DNA of 37,993 nt, taken from positions 1-37,993 of IMG/VR virus record IMGVR_UViG_3300020810_000295; one strand, given 5' to 3'. The translations under genes and the position numbers were made by a program. The DNA is from a virus. Positions within the stretch are counted from its first letter, which is position 1. Each line of letters begins with the position of its first letter. The notes below the pieces were generated by a model. That model was given only the letters and a program-made list of their open reading frames with translations. It did no database searches and was not told the DNA's origin. Positions 8,096-15,576 of the stretch are shown here, in pieces.

Positions 8096-8321
8096 GTTTA
8101 GCTACTTTGCCACCAAAGAAACTGTCTGACGCATCTAGTGCATTAACCACTGTGCCGTCTGCTTTTTTCTTAGACTTCTTTTTAGGTACACCGTTCTTAT
8201 CACGTGGTATTTGACCATGTGCATGTACTGGATTTGCCACAGTTGCTATAGCACCTGCACTAGTACCGCCTGCTGTTGCAGTTTCTTCTAGGTCTTTTTG
8301 AAATAGTTCACGTATTAACAT
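8091..8321 (-). CDS. Small predicted head protein (MLIRELF N-terminus)
   Basis: A 76-residue protein starting MLIRELFQKDLEETATAGG. The first seven residues nearly match the start of the 9444-11384 protein (MLLRELFE), although here the E is a Q; the next candidate cleavage site is L-E-E/T. The rest is Gly/Ala/Thr-rich followed by a lysine-rich stretch (KKKSKKKADG), consistent with a DNA-contacting internal head peptide. The ATG lies exactly 5 nt after GATAAATA. An AGGA also occurs 11 nt upstream within the promoter, so either leaderless or coupled translation is possible. Function unknown. Confidence 0.6.
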   Translation of the reverse strand: MLIRELFQKDLEETATAGGTSAGAIATVANPVHAHGQIPRDKNGVPKKKSKKKADGTVVNALDASDSFFGGKVAKR

Positions 8322-8326
8322 AGTAT

Positions 8327-8334
8327 TATTTATC
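8327..8334 (-). promoter_or_regulatory. Late promoter GATAAATA, 5 nt from the ATG
   Basis: GATAAATA followed by ATACT and the ATG at 8321, the same 5-nt spacing as at 6493 and 12667. It overlaps the TAA stop of the HAD gene (8330-8332). Confidence 0.65.
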
Positions 8335-9220
8335 CTGATTTAGCCATCTTAGTTGCTGTTGCATACATAACTGCTTCAGCATCTTTGCCATAACGCTTTT
8401 TAAAGTCACTTTTATTCTTTTTCATACCCTTTACTATGCGTTCTTTTTCTGCTTCTTCGTCTTTATCTAGTTCACGTTCTTCTACAGGTTTATTAAAGTA
8501 ATCCTTTAATAGTCCAGCAGTACGCTCGAACTTGTGATCTTTGTGCTTAAATCCAACTCCACCTTTAGCTTCCCAGTTTCTAATATTAGATCCAAAGTCG
8601 TCAATTAGTATGTTAGGTGTACCATCAGGTTGTTTAGCCCACTTGTATTTGTCTGCGGATATAATAACTTCTTTAGGTGGAAAAAACGCTAAGTTCTTTT
8701 TAATCCATTCACGCTTGTGTGGTTCTGCTTTAGGGTCGTTAGCTAACGGAGCACTTAATATGTTGTACTCTCCTTTTAGCTCTTTAATAATGTTTAATAA
8801 GTTTTGAGCATTTTTTGTTAATGGTAATGATAACCAAAAATCATCTTTGTCTCTAATTGTTTGTAATGCACTTTCAATGTCTGTAATTTGTCGCCAATCT
8901 TTACCTACTATCTTCTTCCAAGCTGGAAAGAAATCAGCTAATACTCCGTCCATGTCTACGTATATTTCACTAACTGCTGATAGTTCTTTTGATTTTAATT
9001 CTTTTATTTGCGACTCAGTCATCCCCATATTAAATAAAGTATTTGGTTTTGTATTTTTATGTGCTTTCTTATGCATAGTATACAACGGCTTTCCATCTTT
9101 GTCAACCGAATTACCAAATTTCTTTGCTTCAATACTAGTTTGATCCACGCCAACATCAGGAGTTGTGTTAACACCTTTTACAATGCGTCCTACGCCTTCT
9201 GATATCTCATGCCATCTCAT
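8330..9220 (-). CDS. HAD-family nucleotidase, predicted to be capsid-targeted
   Basis: A 296-residue protein in three parts. The N-terminus is MRWHEISEGVG, where ISE/G fits a prohead-protease site. The middle (about 85-235) is a HAD domain with motif I D89-x-D91-G-V in YVDMDGVLADFF, a later serine in NILSAPL, and an acidic motif NILIDDFG; it resembles 5'(3')-deoxyribonucleotidases. The C-terminal tail (about 262-296) contains DFKKRYGKDAEAVMYATATK, a tail I recall from unrelated marine phage proteins. Its stop overlaps a late promoter and its start overlaps the upstream gene by 4 bp. The inference is an enzyme packaged in the head; the substrate is unknown. Confidence 0.75.
   Translation of the reverse strand: MRWHEISEGVGRIVKGVNTTPDVGVDQTSIEAKKFGNSVDKDGKPLYTMHKKAHKNTKPNTLFNMGMTESQIKELKSKELSAVSEIYVDMDGVLADFFPAWKKIVGKDWRQITDIESALQTIRDKDDFWLSLPLTKNAQNLLNIIKELKGEYNILSAPLANDPKAEPHKREWIKKNLAFFPPKEVIISADKYKWAKQPDGTPNILIDDFGSNIRNWEAKGGVGFKHKDHKFERTAGLLKDYFNKPVEERELDKDEEAEKERIVKGMKKNKSDFKKRYGKDAEAVMYATATKMAKSG
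9077..9105 (-). promoter_or_regulatory. Possible sigma70-type promoter inside the HAD nucleotidase gene
   Basis: Minus strand: TTGACA (9105-9100), 17 bp, TATACT (9082-9077), 11 of 12. It lies in codons for VDKDGKPLYT within a late gene cluster, where an early promoter is less expected, so it may be chance. Confidence 0.3.
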
Positions 9221-9444
9221 TTCTTTTTACGTCCTCTAAACCCTTGTGGCATATTTTGGTTAGTCATATAAGGTCTACTAAACCAAAGTTTAAACCAATC
9301 TTGATCACCTGGTTTTACACCCATTGCTTTTTCTTTTTTCTTTAGAGCTGTTGCAGTAATACTAGGATTTTCGTCAATCTTATACTCCGAATAACCTGAG
9401 AATTCATTAATCCCTGCTAGTCGTTGTAAAGTTTTAATATCCAT
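9217..9444 (-). CDS. Small predicted head protein (INE cleavage-site type)
   Basis: A 75-residue protein starting MDIKTLQRLAGINEFSGYSE. The I-N-E/F triplet at 12-14 fits a prohead-protease site, and the preceding amphipathic helix could be the targeting peptide. The C-terminal end is basic (GFRGRKKK). It overlaps its neighbours on both sides by 1-4 bp, so it is translated as part of the 11384-8330 run. No enzymatic domain is seen. A T4 gp67/gp68-like core role is possible but not shown. Confidence 0.55.
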   Translation of the reverse strand: MDIKTLQRLAGINEFSGYSEYKIDENPSITATALKKKEKAMGVKPGDQDWFKLWFSRPYMTNQNMPQGFRGRKKK

Positions 9445-11384
9445 TACTTCTTTCCACTCTTCATGTTAGCACACCAGTGATACATTTTAGCCTTTTCGCC
9501 ACTTGCATTTTTAGCACGTTTGCGTAGTGCTGTAACACTACCATTGCAACTAGCACCTGACTTTTTTACACGCCCTGGTCTGCTTTTACCTTTTTTTTTA
9601 CCGTCAGCAAAGTTTTCTTCTACATTTTCGTTATGTTTAAAGTATTCTATTTGTCCTAGACGCTTTTCAGCCGCTTTACGACTATCGTATGTGCCAAGTT
9701 TCTTTTTACCGTCTTTACTGTAGATAACATACTTGTCACCTTGCTTACGAATAGTTTCTTCTATAGTTTCTTTTTTCTTACCGTCAGCAAAGTTTTCGTC
9801 TAGCATGTTTTCTAATACTTCATCTGCCATATGTACACGAGCATACTCTGCACCTGTTAAACGTAGTGCATCATATCTGTGATGTCCGTTTACAATACGT
9901 CCTTTGCGATCAATTTGTAAAGGTGCATAATCGTCGTTTAATACGTTTACTAGTTGCTTACCTAGTTTATGCCAATGGCGTTCGCTTTGTACAGTTTTAA
10001 GTTTGTCTAGTTTAATTTTACCTGGCGACCCAAGTTTCTTTAACTGCGGAGGTGCTTTACCGCCTGTGGGTTTGTCATCAAAATGTGCATCTTGATAACC
10101 TTGAGCATCTTGTGTTTGATAACCAATACGATTAAGTTGCTTCATAAGGTACTTCATTTCTTTAGCACCTGCATAAGGAGCAATCATAATGTCTGGTTCA
10201 TCTACATTAGATCCTGCTGGCATTGACTTTAGATTAGCTAAATTAGTACCTAATTTTAAAAAGTCGTATGCTGTGTCTGACTTAGTTAAGAAAGAATTTT
10301 TAGGATTAGGAAACATTTTACCTTCGTGGTGTCCTTTTTTAAGAGGCTTTTTCTTTTTCTTTTCACTAGCATTTAACCCACTTTGAAATGTTGCAAATTT
10401 TGCCTTGCCTTGCTCAATTTTTGAGTTAGACGCTGATGGAACAGAGTCGGAAGGACGTTCGTTAACATCAACTTCTTTAGTTAAGTTAGCTTTAAGTCTA
10501 TCATATGGGTCTTGTGTTGAAATTTCTTTATTTTTTGGAACTTTAATACTTACATTAATGTTTAAGTTATTGAATAAGTTCTTAACACCGTTAACACTTT
10601 TTAGTGCTTTTTGCATTAGTTCTTTTTCATCTTCAGCTCTACTATCGTAAAACTTAATAAATTTCTGTGCTTCTTGTGGAGTAATTAATACTTCACCACC
10701 GCTACTTGCACCACCTGTATCTTTATAACTTAATGGAAAAGGCATACTGTCTTTTCTATCAGCAATGTTATATAATACTTCAATCTTTGGTCGTTGTTGC
10801 TTTACACTATATTCATCTAAACTTTCATCAACAATGCCCATGCCTTTTCTAACTTGGTCATACATTTGCTGTGCCATCTGTGCATTAGCAACACCTTGTT
10901 TGAAACTATCAAAGTCACCTTCTTGTGCCGCGGCTCTCATTTTACTTGCACTCATGCCTTCAGCACCATCTGCATCAGGATCACGTTCGCCTGCACTTAC
11001 AATGTTAATACTGTTAAAGTTATAGTCTTTACCGTTGTAGTCATTTAATAATTTAGTAAATGAATCAACTCTGTCTGAACCTGCTACATATATAATATCT
11101 GTATAGCCTTTAGCTTCTAGACTTTGCATAGCTTGGATAATAGTTTTTACTTTAGGATCACCTATTTCAATACCTGGAAAACTTTTAGATGCAAAGTACA
11201 TCTTTTCTGGGAATGGTAGTGGATCTGTTTTAGGTTTTTGTGTTTGACTTAAAAATAAAAAAGGATCGCCCTTTTGTGATTTTACTACGTCAGCTAATTT
11301 AGCATGTCCAATAGTTGGAGGATTCATTCTTCCAAATGCAAACACCGCAGTCTTAGGTGCTTCAAAAAGCTCACGTAAAAGCAT
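9444..11384 (-). CDS. Multidomain nucleotidyltransferase/ParB-like protein, predicted to be capsid-targeted
   Basis: A 646-residue protein. Residues 1-9 (MLLRELFE/A) match the (L/I)-x-E prohead-protease site and resemble the start of the packaged T4 protein Alt as I recall it. Residues 11-185 form an adenylyltransferase-like domain of the NMNAT superfamily: T24-I-G-H27 motif and S145-A-S-K-M-R150, the counterpart of ISSTxxR. A long charged linker follows. Residues 465-525 carry a ParB/sulfiredoxin-like motif (R496-I-V-N-G-H-H-R-Y-D). Next are two copies of ENFADGKKK (530-538, 590-598) around a KYVIYSKDGKKKLGTY module, then a Cys-containing basic tail. The substrate is unknown; NMN/NAD metabolism or nucleotidylation are possibilities. 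Confidence 0.75.
   Translation of the reverse strand: MLLRELFEAPKTAVFAFGRMNPPTIGHAKLADVVKSQKGDPFLFLSQTQKPKTDPLPFPEKMYFASKSFPGIEIGDPKVKTIIQAMQSLEAKGYTDIIYVAGSDRVDSFTKLLNDYNGKDYNFNSINIVSAGERDPDADGAEGMSASKMRAAAQEGDFDSFKQGVANAQMAQQMYDQVRKGMGIVDESLDEYSVKQQRPKIEVLYNIADRKDSMPFPLSYKDTGGASSGGEVLITPQEAQKFIKFYDSRAEDEKELMQKALKSVNGVKNLFNNLNINVSIKVPKNKEISTQDPYDRLKANLTKEVDVNERPSDSVPSASNSKIEQGKAKFATFQSGLNASEKKKKKPLKKGHHEGKMFPNPKNSFLTKSDTAYDFLKLGTNLANLKSMPAGSNVDEPDIMIAPYAGAKEMKYLMKQLNRIGYQTQDAQGYQDAHFDDKPTGGKAPPQLKKLGSPGKIKLDKLKTVQSERHWHKLGKQLVNVLNDDYAPLQIDRKGRIVNGHHRYDALRLTGAEYARVHMADEVLENMLDENFADGKKKETIEETIRKQGDKYVIYSKDGKKKLGTYDSRKAAEKRLGQIEYFKHNENVEENFADGKKKGKSRPGRVKKSGASCNGSVTALRKRAKNASGEKAKMYHWCANMKSGKK
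9591..9797 (-). repeat. Direct repeat pair, 180 bp apart, in frame
   Basis: Bases 9591-9617 and 9771-9797 match at 26 of 27 positions. They encode the two ENFADGKKK copies of the protein above. The offset is exactly 60 codons, so recombination between them would remove the KYVIYSKDGKKK module without changing frame. Confidence 0.8.
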
Positions 11385-11722
11385 TAGTACTCTCCGTCTC
11401 TAAGTGCTTCCATTTCTTCACTACAAATTACTTCTGCTAAAGATTTATATTCTTCTTTAGTTAAAAGTTTTGTAGGATCTTTTGAAATGTTAAATTTATT
11501 ACAATACTGTTCACAGCATCTATCAATCATAGGTGATAAATCTTGAGGTACTGGACTTTTGCCGCCTTTTAATTTATCTTGTAGTTTTGCCATTGTTGGA
11601 TAATACTGTTTGCGATAGAACATTGGGTCGTTCTTCATAAACACTTGTAAGTCGCCAATGACATCAAATCCTAACTCATTTTCTTTTGTTGGGTCTAAAT
11701 CTGCAAACTCAGTTATTTTCAT
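11384..11722 (-). CDS. Conserved-type phage protein of unknown function
   Basis: A 112-residue protein. I choose the ATG at 11722 (MKITEFADLDPTKEN), which follows the upstream stop by one base and has a GGAAG-type ribosome site; a longer reading from 11794 lies inside that upstream gene. The protein is helical and acidic, with KNDPMFYRKQYYP in the middle and two adjacent cysteines plus one more (CCEQYC). I recall similar proteins in marine T4-like phages but no function. The first residues resemble the targeting peptides of neighbouring genes but lack the cleavage glutamate. It overlaps the start of the 646-residue gene by one base. Confidence 0.6.
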   Translation of the reverse strand: MKITEFADLDPTKENELGFDVIGDLQVFMKNDPMFYRKQYYPTMAKLQDKLKGGKSPVPQDLSPMIDRCCEQYCNKFNISKDPTKLLTKEEYKSLAEVICSEEMEALRDGEY

Positions 11723-11723
11723 A

Positions 11724-12314
11724 TTACCACTTCCTACATGACCAGTAACGTGCCTTAGTACGTGGTCCTGGATTATCACAGTTGTGTCTAGCACGGAAAC
11801 TTCTTCTACGTGCTGGATTAGACTTTTTAATACTCATTGCCTTACCTTTGACACTTGATCCACCGTGTCCAAAGTTTACTTTTTTAACATTTCCTGTTTT
11901 AGGATCTTTTACATATACCTTAAACTTCTTAACATCACCTTGCATAGGTTTACCAAGTTTTACTTTACGTCCTTGATATTCTGCTTCGTCTACAATATCA
12001 TCTTCGTTATACCACATAACACCGTACTGTTCATAAAACTCATCATCATCGTCATAAGTTTCTTCAATAATATCTTCGCCAAGCCCTGCACTAATTTCAA
12101 TATCAAAGTCATCGTAACCTTGTTCGAACATGTAGTTTGCTAGTCTGTTAGCATACTCGTTTGATTCGTCTTCTGAAAGTTGTTTTGGTAAAGCAATTTC
12201 CCATGCTGTACCACCTTGCTCAGTTTCGTAAAGATTTTGATCAGGAAAGATACTTTCGTCTAACAACTTAGTTGTTTCCTGTTTTTCCATTACTATTCTT
12301 ACAAAATGTTCCAT
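11724..12314 (-). CDS. Predicted head-associated protein with SFRARHNC tail
   Basis: A 196-residue protein starting MEHFVRIVMEKQETTK, with an AGGAG ribosome site upstream. The N-terminal two thirds are acidic, with a D/E run around 105-125. From about 130 on it switches to a basic module KFKVYVKDPKTGNVKKVNFG, ending in SFRARHNCDNPGPRTKARYW plus SCRKW. As I recall, this last module recurs at the C-termini of prohead or structural proteins in several phages; the paired Cys residues and Arg/Lys suggest a small nucleic-acid- or metal-binding element. It is the first gene after the 12323-12661 gene and overlaps nothing. A scaffold or core role is inferred from context. Confidence 0.6.
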   Translation of the reverse strand: MEHFVRIVMEKQETTKLLDESIFPDQNLYETEQGGTAWEIALPKQLSEDESNEYANRLANYMFEQGYDDFDIEISAGLGEDIIEETYDDDDEFYEQYGVMWYNEDDIVDEAEYQGRKVKLGKPMQGDVKKFKVYVKDPKTGNVKKVNFGHGGSSVKGKAMSIKKSNPARRRSFRARHNCDNPGPRTKARYWSCRKW

Positions 12315-12322
12315 CTTATCTC

Positions 12323-12661
12323 CTAGTGGTTTAATAGCACACTATTTACTGTACCTGCTGTATGTACTGCTAACACTCTTACCCAAACAAAATTGCCTGT
12401 AAAGTTTTTAAAGTAATTACCGTCACTACCTGTTTCGCTTGTATTAGTTATATCAAACCAATCATCAGCTGTAGGAGTTACTGCTAGAGTTCCTTGCATT
12501 TTAATAGTTCCGTTAAAGCCACTAAGGTTGTATTGCACAGTATGGAACCCATCTGCACGACCGTAATAGCCGTCTCCTTTAAACTTCTCACCTGTAATAG
12601 TCTGTGTTGTACTATCTCCTAGGTGTGTGTTTTGTGTTAATATTGTTGTACTGTTGGACAT
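12323..12661 (-). CDS. Small beta-rich virion protein
   Basis: A 112-residue protein (MSNSTTILTQNTHLGD) rich in Thr, Gly, Asn and aromatic residues, with the alternating pattern of a beta-sandwich. It resembles decoration or fibre-like proteins of marine myoviruses, but no family can be named. It is the first gene of the head-associated cluster. The ATG lies exactly 5 nt after GATAAATA, with no ribosome site upstream, making it one of three late genes here with apparently leaderless transcripts. Confidence 0.6.
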   Translation of the reverse strand: MSNSTTILTQNTHLGDSTTQTITGEKFKGDGYYGRADGFHTVQYNLSGFNGTIKMQGTLAVTPTADDWFDITNTSETGSDGNYFKNFTGNFVWVRVLAVHTAGTVNSVLLNH

Positions 12662-12665
12662 ATAG

Positions 12666-13322
12666 TTATTTATCTAGATCTTTACTACTTATAATTTTAT
12701 CAATTCTCATCAAATCCTTCTTTAAGAACAATCTAATTAAGGTTATAGTGGCAAAATCTTTAACATACATGTACATACCTTTGAGATTATATCCGCGTTG
12801 TATGTTACTTAATACTCTATTACCTATCTTAATTTTACTTTTATGTTTGATGCAGAAGTTCGCAAGGTTCGGATCAGCAGTTCCGTTAAGTGTAATTTTA
12901 TAACCAAAGTCTATAGTATCATTAATAATAATATTAGGGGTTAAGATTGCATTATCTTTGGGCATGTGTACTACGCAAACTGCGTTTAGTTTACTAGTTA
13001 TAGTTTTAACCCATTCATAGTTATTAGTGTATATTCCTAAGTGATAACTTTCACAACGAATTTTAAAATTTTCTTTTTGTTTTATGAATAACGAAAGTAA
13101 TATCTGTAGATCGGATAGTTCTTCAGAAGTAACATTTACTGTTCTAAATCCAGACCCCCATTTAACAAAACCTTCAGCTTCGTATTGTTGAATAGCAGTA
13201 TCGATAGACTTTCTTGCATGAGAAAAGTTTTTATTTCTAAAAACAAAGCCTAATGCATTATGAAAGTCTACCTTATACTTGTATTGATCGTAGAATAGTT
13301 TATGAGAATCAACTTTTATCAA
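12666..13322 (-). CDS. Protein of unknown function following ClpA
   Basis: A 218-residue basic protein starting MIKVDSHKLFYDQYKYKVDF. It overlaps the clpA stop by 14 bp, so it is translated after clpA. No motif is recognised. The sequence has alternating beta and helix patterns, a KIRCESYHLGIYTNNYEWV segment in the middle, and a C-terminal part (about 170-218) with GYNLKGMYMYVKDFATITLI. It has no signal peptide or membrane segment. Coupling to clpA is the only functional hint; an adaptor or an unrelated function are equally open. Confidence 0.6.
   Translation of the reverse strand: MIKVDSHKLFYDQYKYKVDFHNALGFVFRNKNFSHARKSIDTAIQQYEAEGFVKWGSGFRTVNVTSEELSDLQILLSLFIKQKENFKIRCESYHLGIYTNNYEWVKTITSKLNAVCVVHMPKDNAILTPNIIINDTIDFGYKITLNGTADPNLANFCIKHKSKIKIGNRVLSNIQRGYNLKGMYMYVKDFATITLIRLFLKKDLMRIDKIISSKDLDK
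12667..12674 (-). promoter_or_regulatory. Late promoter GATAAATA, 5 nt from the ATG
   Basis: GATAAATA, then ACTAT, then the ATG at 12661. It overlaps the TAA stop of the 12666-13322 gene. It probably drives the whole 12661-6521 late cluster. Confidence 0.7.
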
Positions 13323-15576
13323 CTGTTTCGGGCTCCTTGACTGTATTTACAGTAGTCTGTAAGTCAAACGCTCCGTCTTTAATGTCGATATGTAGTTTAC
13401 CACCGTTCTTTAGGTCACCAAACAGTAATACTTTAGACAACGGAGTTTTAATATCATTATCAATTACACGTTGCAACGGTCTTGCACCCATCTTGGGATC
13501 AAATCCTTTGTCTACTAAGTAATCAATTGCTTCGTCTGAAATAGTAGTTACAACATTCTTTTCAGTAAGCATTGTCTTAAGATCAACTAAGAACTTACCA
13601 ACAATTTTAATCATTGTATTCTTTTCTAATCTACCAAATGTCATAACACCGTCAAGTCTGTTACGGAATTCTGGAGCAAAGAACTTTTTAAGTTCGCCAT
13701 CGTCGTGGTCTTTCTCCATATCGCCAAATCCTACTGCATTAGTATCAGCTTCAGCTGAACCTAAGTTTGTTGTAAGGATTAATACAAGGTTTCTACAGTC
13801 AGCAGTCTTACCGTTACTACCTGTAACAAATCCGTTGTCCATAATTTGTAATAATAATGAACTTACATCTGGGTGTGACTTCTCAATTTCATCAAGTAGT
13901 AATACACAGTTTGGATTCTCTTGTACTTTAGTAATTAGTAAGCCACTATTTTCTTCAAAGCCTACATATCCTGGAGGCGAACCAATTAGTTTAGCAACAC
14001 TATGTTTCTCTTGATACTCTGACATATCAAATCTAATTAGTTTTACACCTAATTGTTTTGCAAGTTGTTTCGCTGTTTCAGTTTTACCTACACCAGTTGG
14101 CCCCATAAACACAAACGATCCAATTGGTTTGTTTTCTGCTTTAAGTCCTGCTTGTGCTACATGAATCTTATCAACAATGCTGTCAATTGAACTGTCTTGT
14201 CCGTAAATTGCGGCTTTCATATTATGGTTTAAATTAGCAAGGTTACTAGTTTCAGTTTCCATAATTTGTTCTTTAGGCATGTTAATCATCTTAGCAAGTT
14301 CAAACTGTACTTCTTTCATACCAACTGTCTTGTTTGGTTCACTTGTAATATTAAATCTTGAACATGCTACATCTAATAAGTCAATAGCTTTGTCAGGTAA
14401 TTTTTTATCTGTTTGATATTTCACACTAAGTTTAATTGCAGTATCAATAGCTTCTTCTGTAATAGATACTTTGTGAAAGTCTTCGTAATATTTTTTAATA
14501 CCTAATAAAATATCTTTAGTAATTTCATTAGTAGGCTCGTCAACACTTACACGAGCAAATCTACGCATCAATGCACGATCTTTTTCAAAGAACTTTCTAT
14601 ATTCTTCCCATGTAGTTGATGCTACAACTTTAATATTTCCTTTAGTAAGAATAGGCTTTAGCATATTAGCTAAGTCATTTGATTGACCACTACCGCCAGC
14701 ACCTGCTCCACTAATCATATGGGCTTCGTCAATAAACATAATAGTTTTGCCTTTCTTCTTAAGGCCAGCAATAACTAATTTAAATCTTTCTTCAAAGTCT
14801 CCTCGGTATTTACTACCTGCTAACATACTACCAATGTCTAAGTTGTATACTGCATATTCTTTAAGAAACTCTGGAACATTGTTATTAACAATATTATATG
14901 CAAGTCCTTCTGCAATAGCAGTTTTACCTACACCAGGCTCACCAACTAGCAATACATTGTTCTTCTGTCTACGGCCAAGTGCTAGTGCAATGCTTTCGAG
15001 TTCTTCTGAACGTCCAATAACAGGATCAATTTTTCCTGTTTCAGCATCAGTATTAAGATTAGTTGTAAACGAACGTAATGCACGATTGGCCATCCCGGCC
15101 ATTTCCTCATCTTCAAAGTTAGCTTCAAGTTCATTGTTTAGATAGTCAGCAAACTTTTCTTTTTCAATGCCTACTTCGTTAATAAAGTACAATGCCCAAC
15201 TTTTCTTTTCGTTAAACATACTTAGGAATACATCGCTAACTTCAATAGAGTTGCGACCACTAAACAACACTTGTGTAAATGCTCTGTTTAGTACACGTTC
15301 TACAGCCTGTGTTTTCTTAGGCTTCCATTTTTTAGGGAGTTCTTCTCCTTCAGGCATTAGTAAGTCGTTACATTTAGTTTTAAGATAGTTCTCTACATTC
15401 TTTTTTATAAAATCAGGGTCAGTATCATTATACCCAGATAGAATATTAGAAAAGTCTTCTTCACATAACATTGCAAACAACAAATGCTCTAATGTAAGAT
15501 ACTCGTGATTTAACTTTTTAGTTACATCAAGTGCTTTGTCAAATATTTTCTGTAAATTTTCGCTAGGTTCAACCAT
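13309..15576 (-). CDS. clpA: ClpA/ClpC-type AAA+ unfoldase
   Basis: A 755-residue Hsp100 protein, similar in length to E. coli ClpA (758). It has an N-terminal Clp repeat domain (about 1-150). D1 has Walker A GEPGVGKT (212-219) and Walker B FIDEAH (281-286). D2 has Walker A GPTGVGKT (492-499) and Walker B LLLDEIEKSHPD (559-570). V615-G-F617 sits where ClpA carries IGL and ClpC carries VGF, the loop that docks on ClpP, so this unfoldase could feed the host protease. No ClpP is seen in the window. It follows peptide deformylase with a TAATG overlap and belongs to the operon started by dnaJ. Confidence 0.93.
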   Translation of the reverse strand: MVEPSENLQKIFDKALDVTKKLNHEYLTLEHLLFAMLCEEDFSNILSGYNDTDPDFIKKNVENYLKTKCNDLLMPEGEELPKKWKPKKTQAVERVLNRAFTQVLFSGRNSIEVSDVFLSMFNEKKSWALYFINEVGIEKEKFADYLNNELEANFEDEEMAGMANRALRSFTTNLNTDAETGKIDPVIGRSEELESIALALGRRQKNNVLLVGEPGVGKTAIAEGLAYNIVNNNVPEFLKEYAVYNLDIGSMLAGSKYRGDFEERFKLVIAGLKKKGKTIMFIDEAHMISGAGAGGSGQSNDLANMLKPILTKGNIKVVASTTWEEYRKFFEKDRALMRRFARVSVDEPTNEITKDILLGIKKYYEDFHKVSITEEAIDTAIKLSVKYQTDKKLPDKAIDLLDVACSRFNITSEPNKTVGMKEVQFELAKMINMPKEQIMETETSNLANLNHNMKAAIYGQDSSIDSIVDKIHVAQAGLKAENKPIGSFVFMGPTGVGKTETAKQLAKQLGVKLIRFDMSEYQEKHSVAKLIGSPPGYVGFEENSGLLITKVQENPNCVLLLDEIEKSHPDVSSLLLQIMDNGFVTGSNGKTADCRNLVLILTTNLGSAEADTNAVGFGDMEKDHDDGELKKFFAPEFRNRLDGVMTFGRLEKNTMIKIVGKFLVDLKTMLTEKNVVTTISDEAIDYLVDKGFDPKMGARPLQRVIDNDIKTPLSKVLLFGDLKNGGKLHIDIKDGAFDLQTTVNTVKEPETVDKS

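Noticed and set aside
9077-9105. Intragenic promoter in the HAD nucleotidase gene as a firm finding
   Set aside because: Only 11 of 12 bases match, and the gene lies in a late cluster where no early gene follows; kept only as a low-confidence feature.
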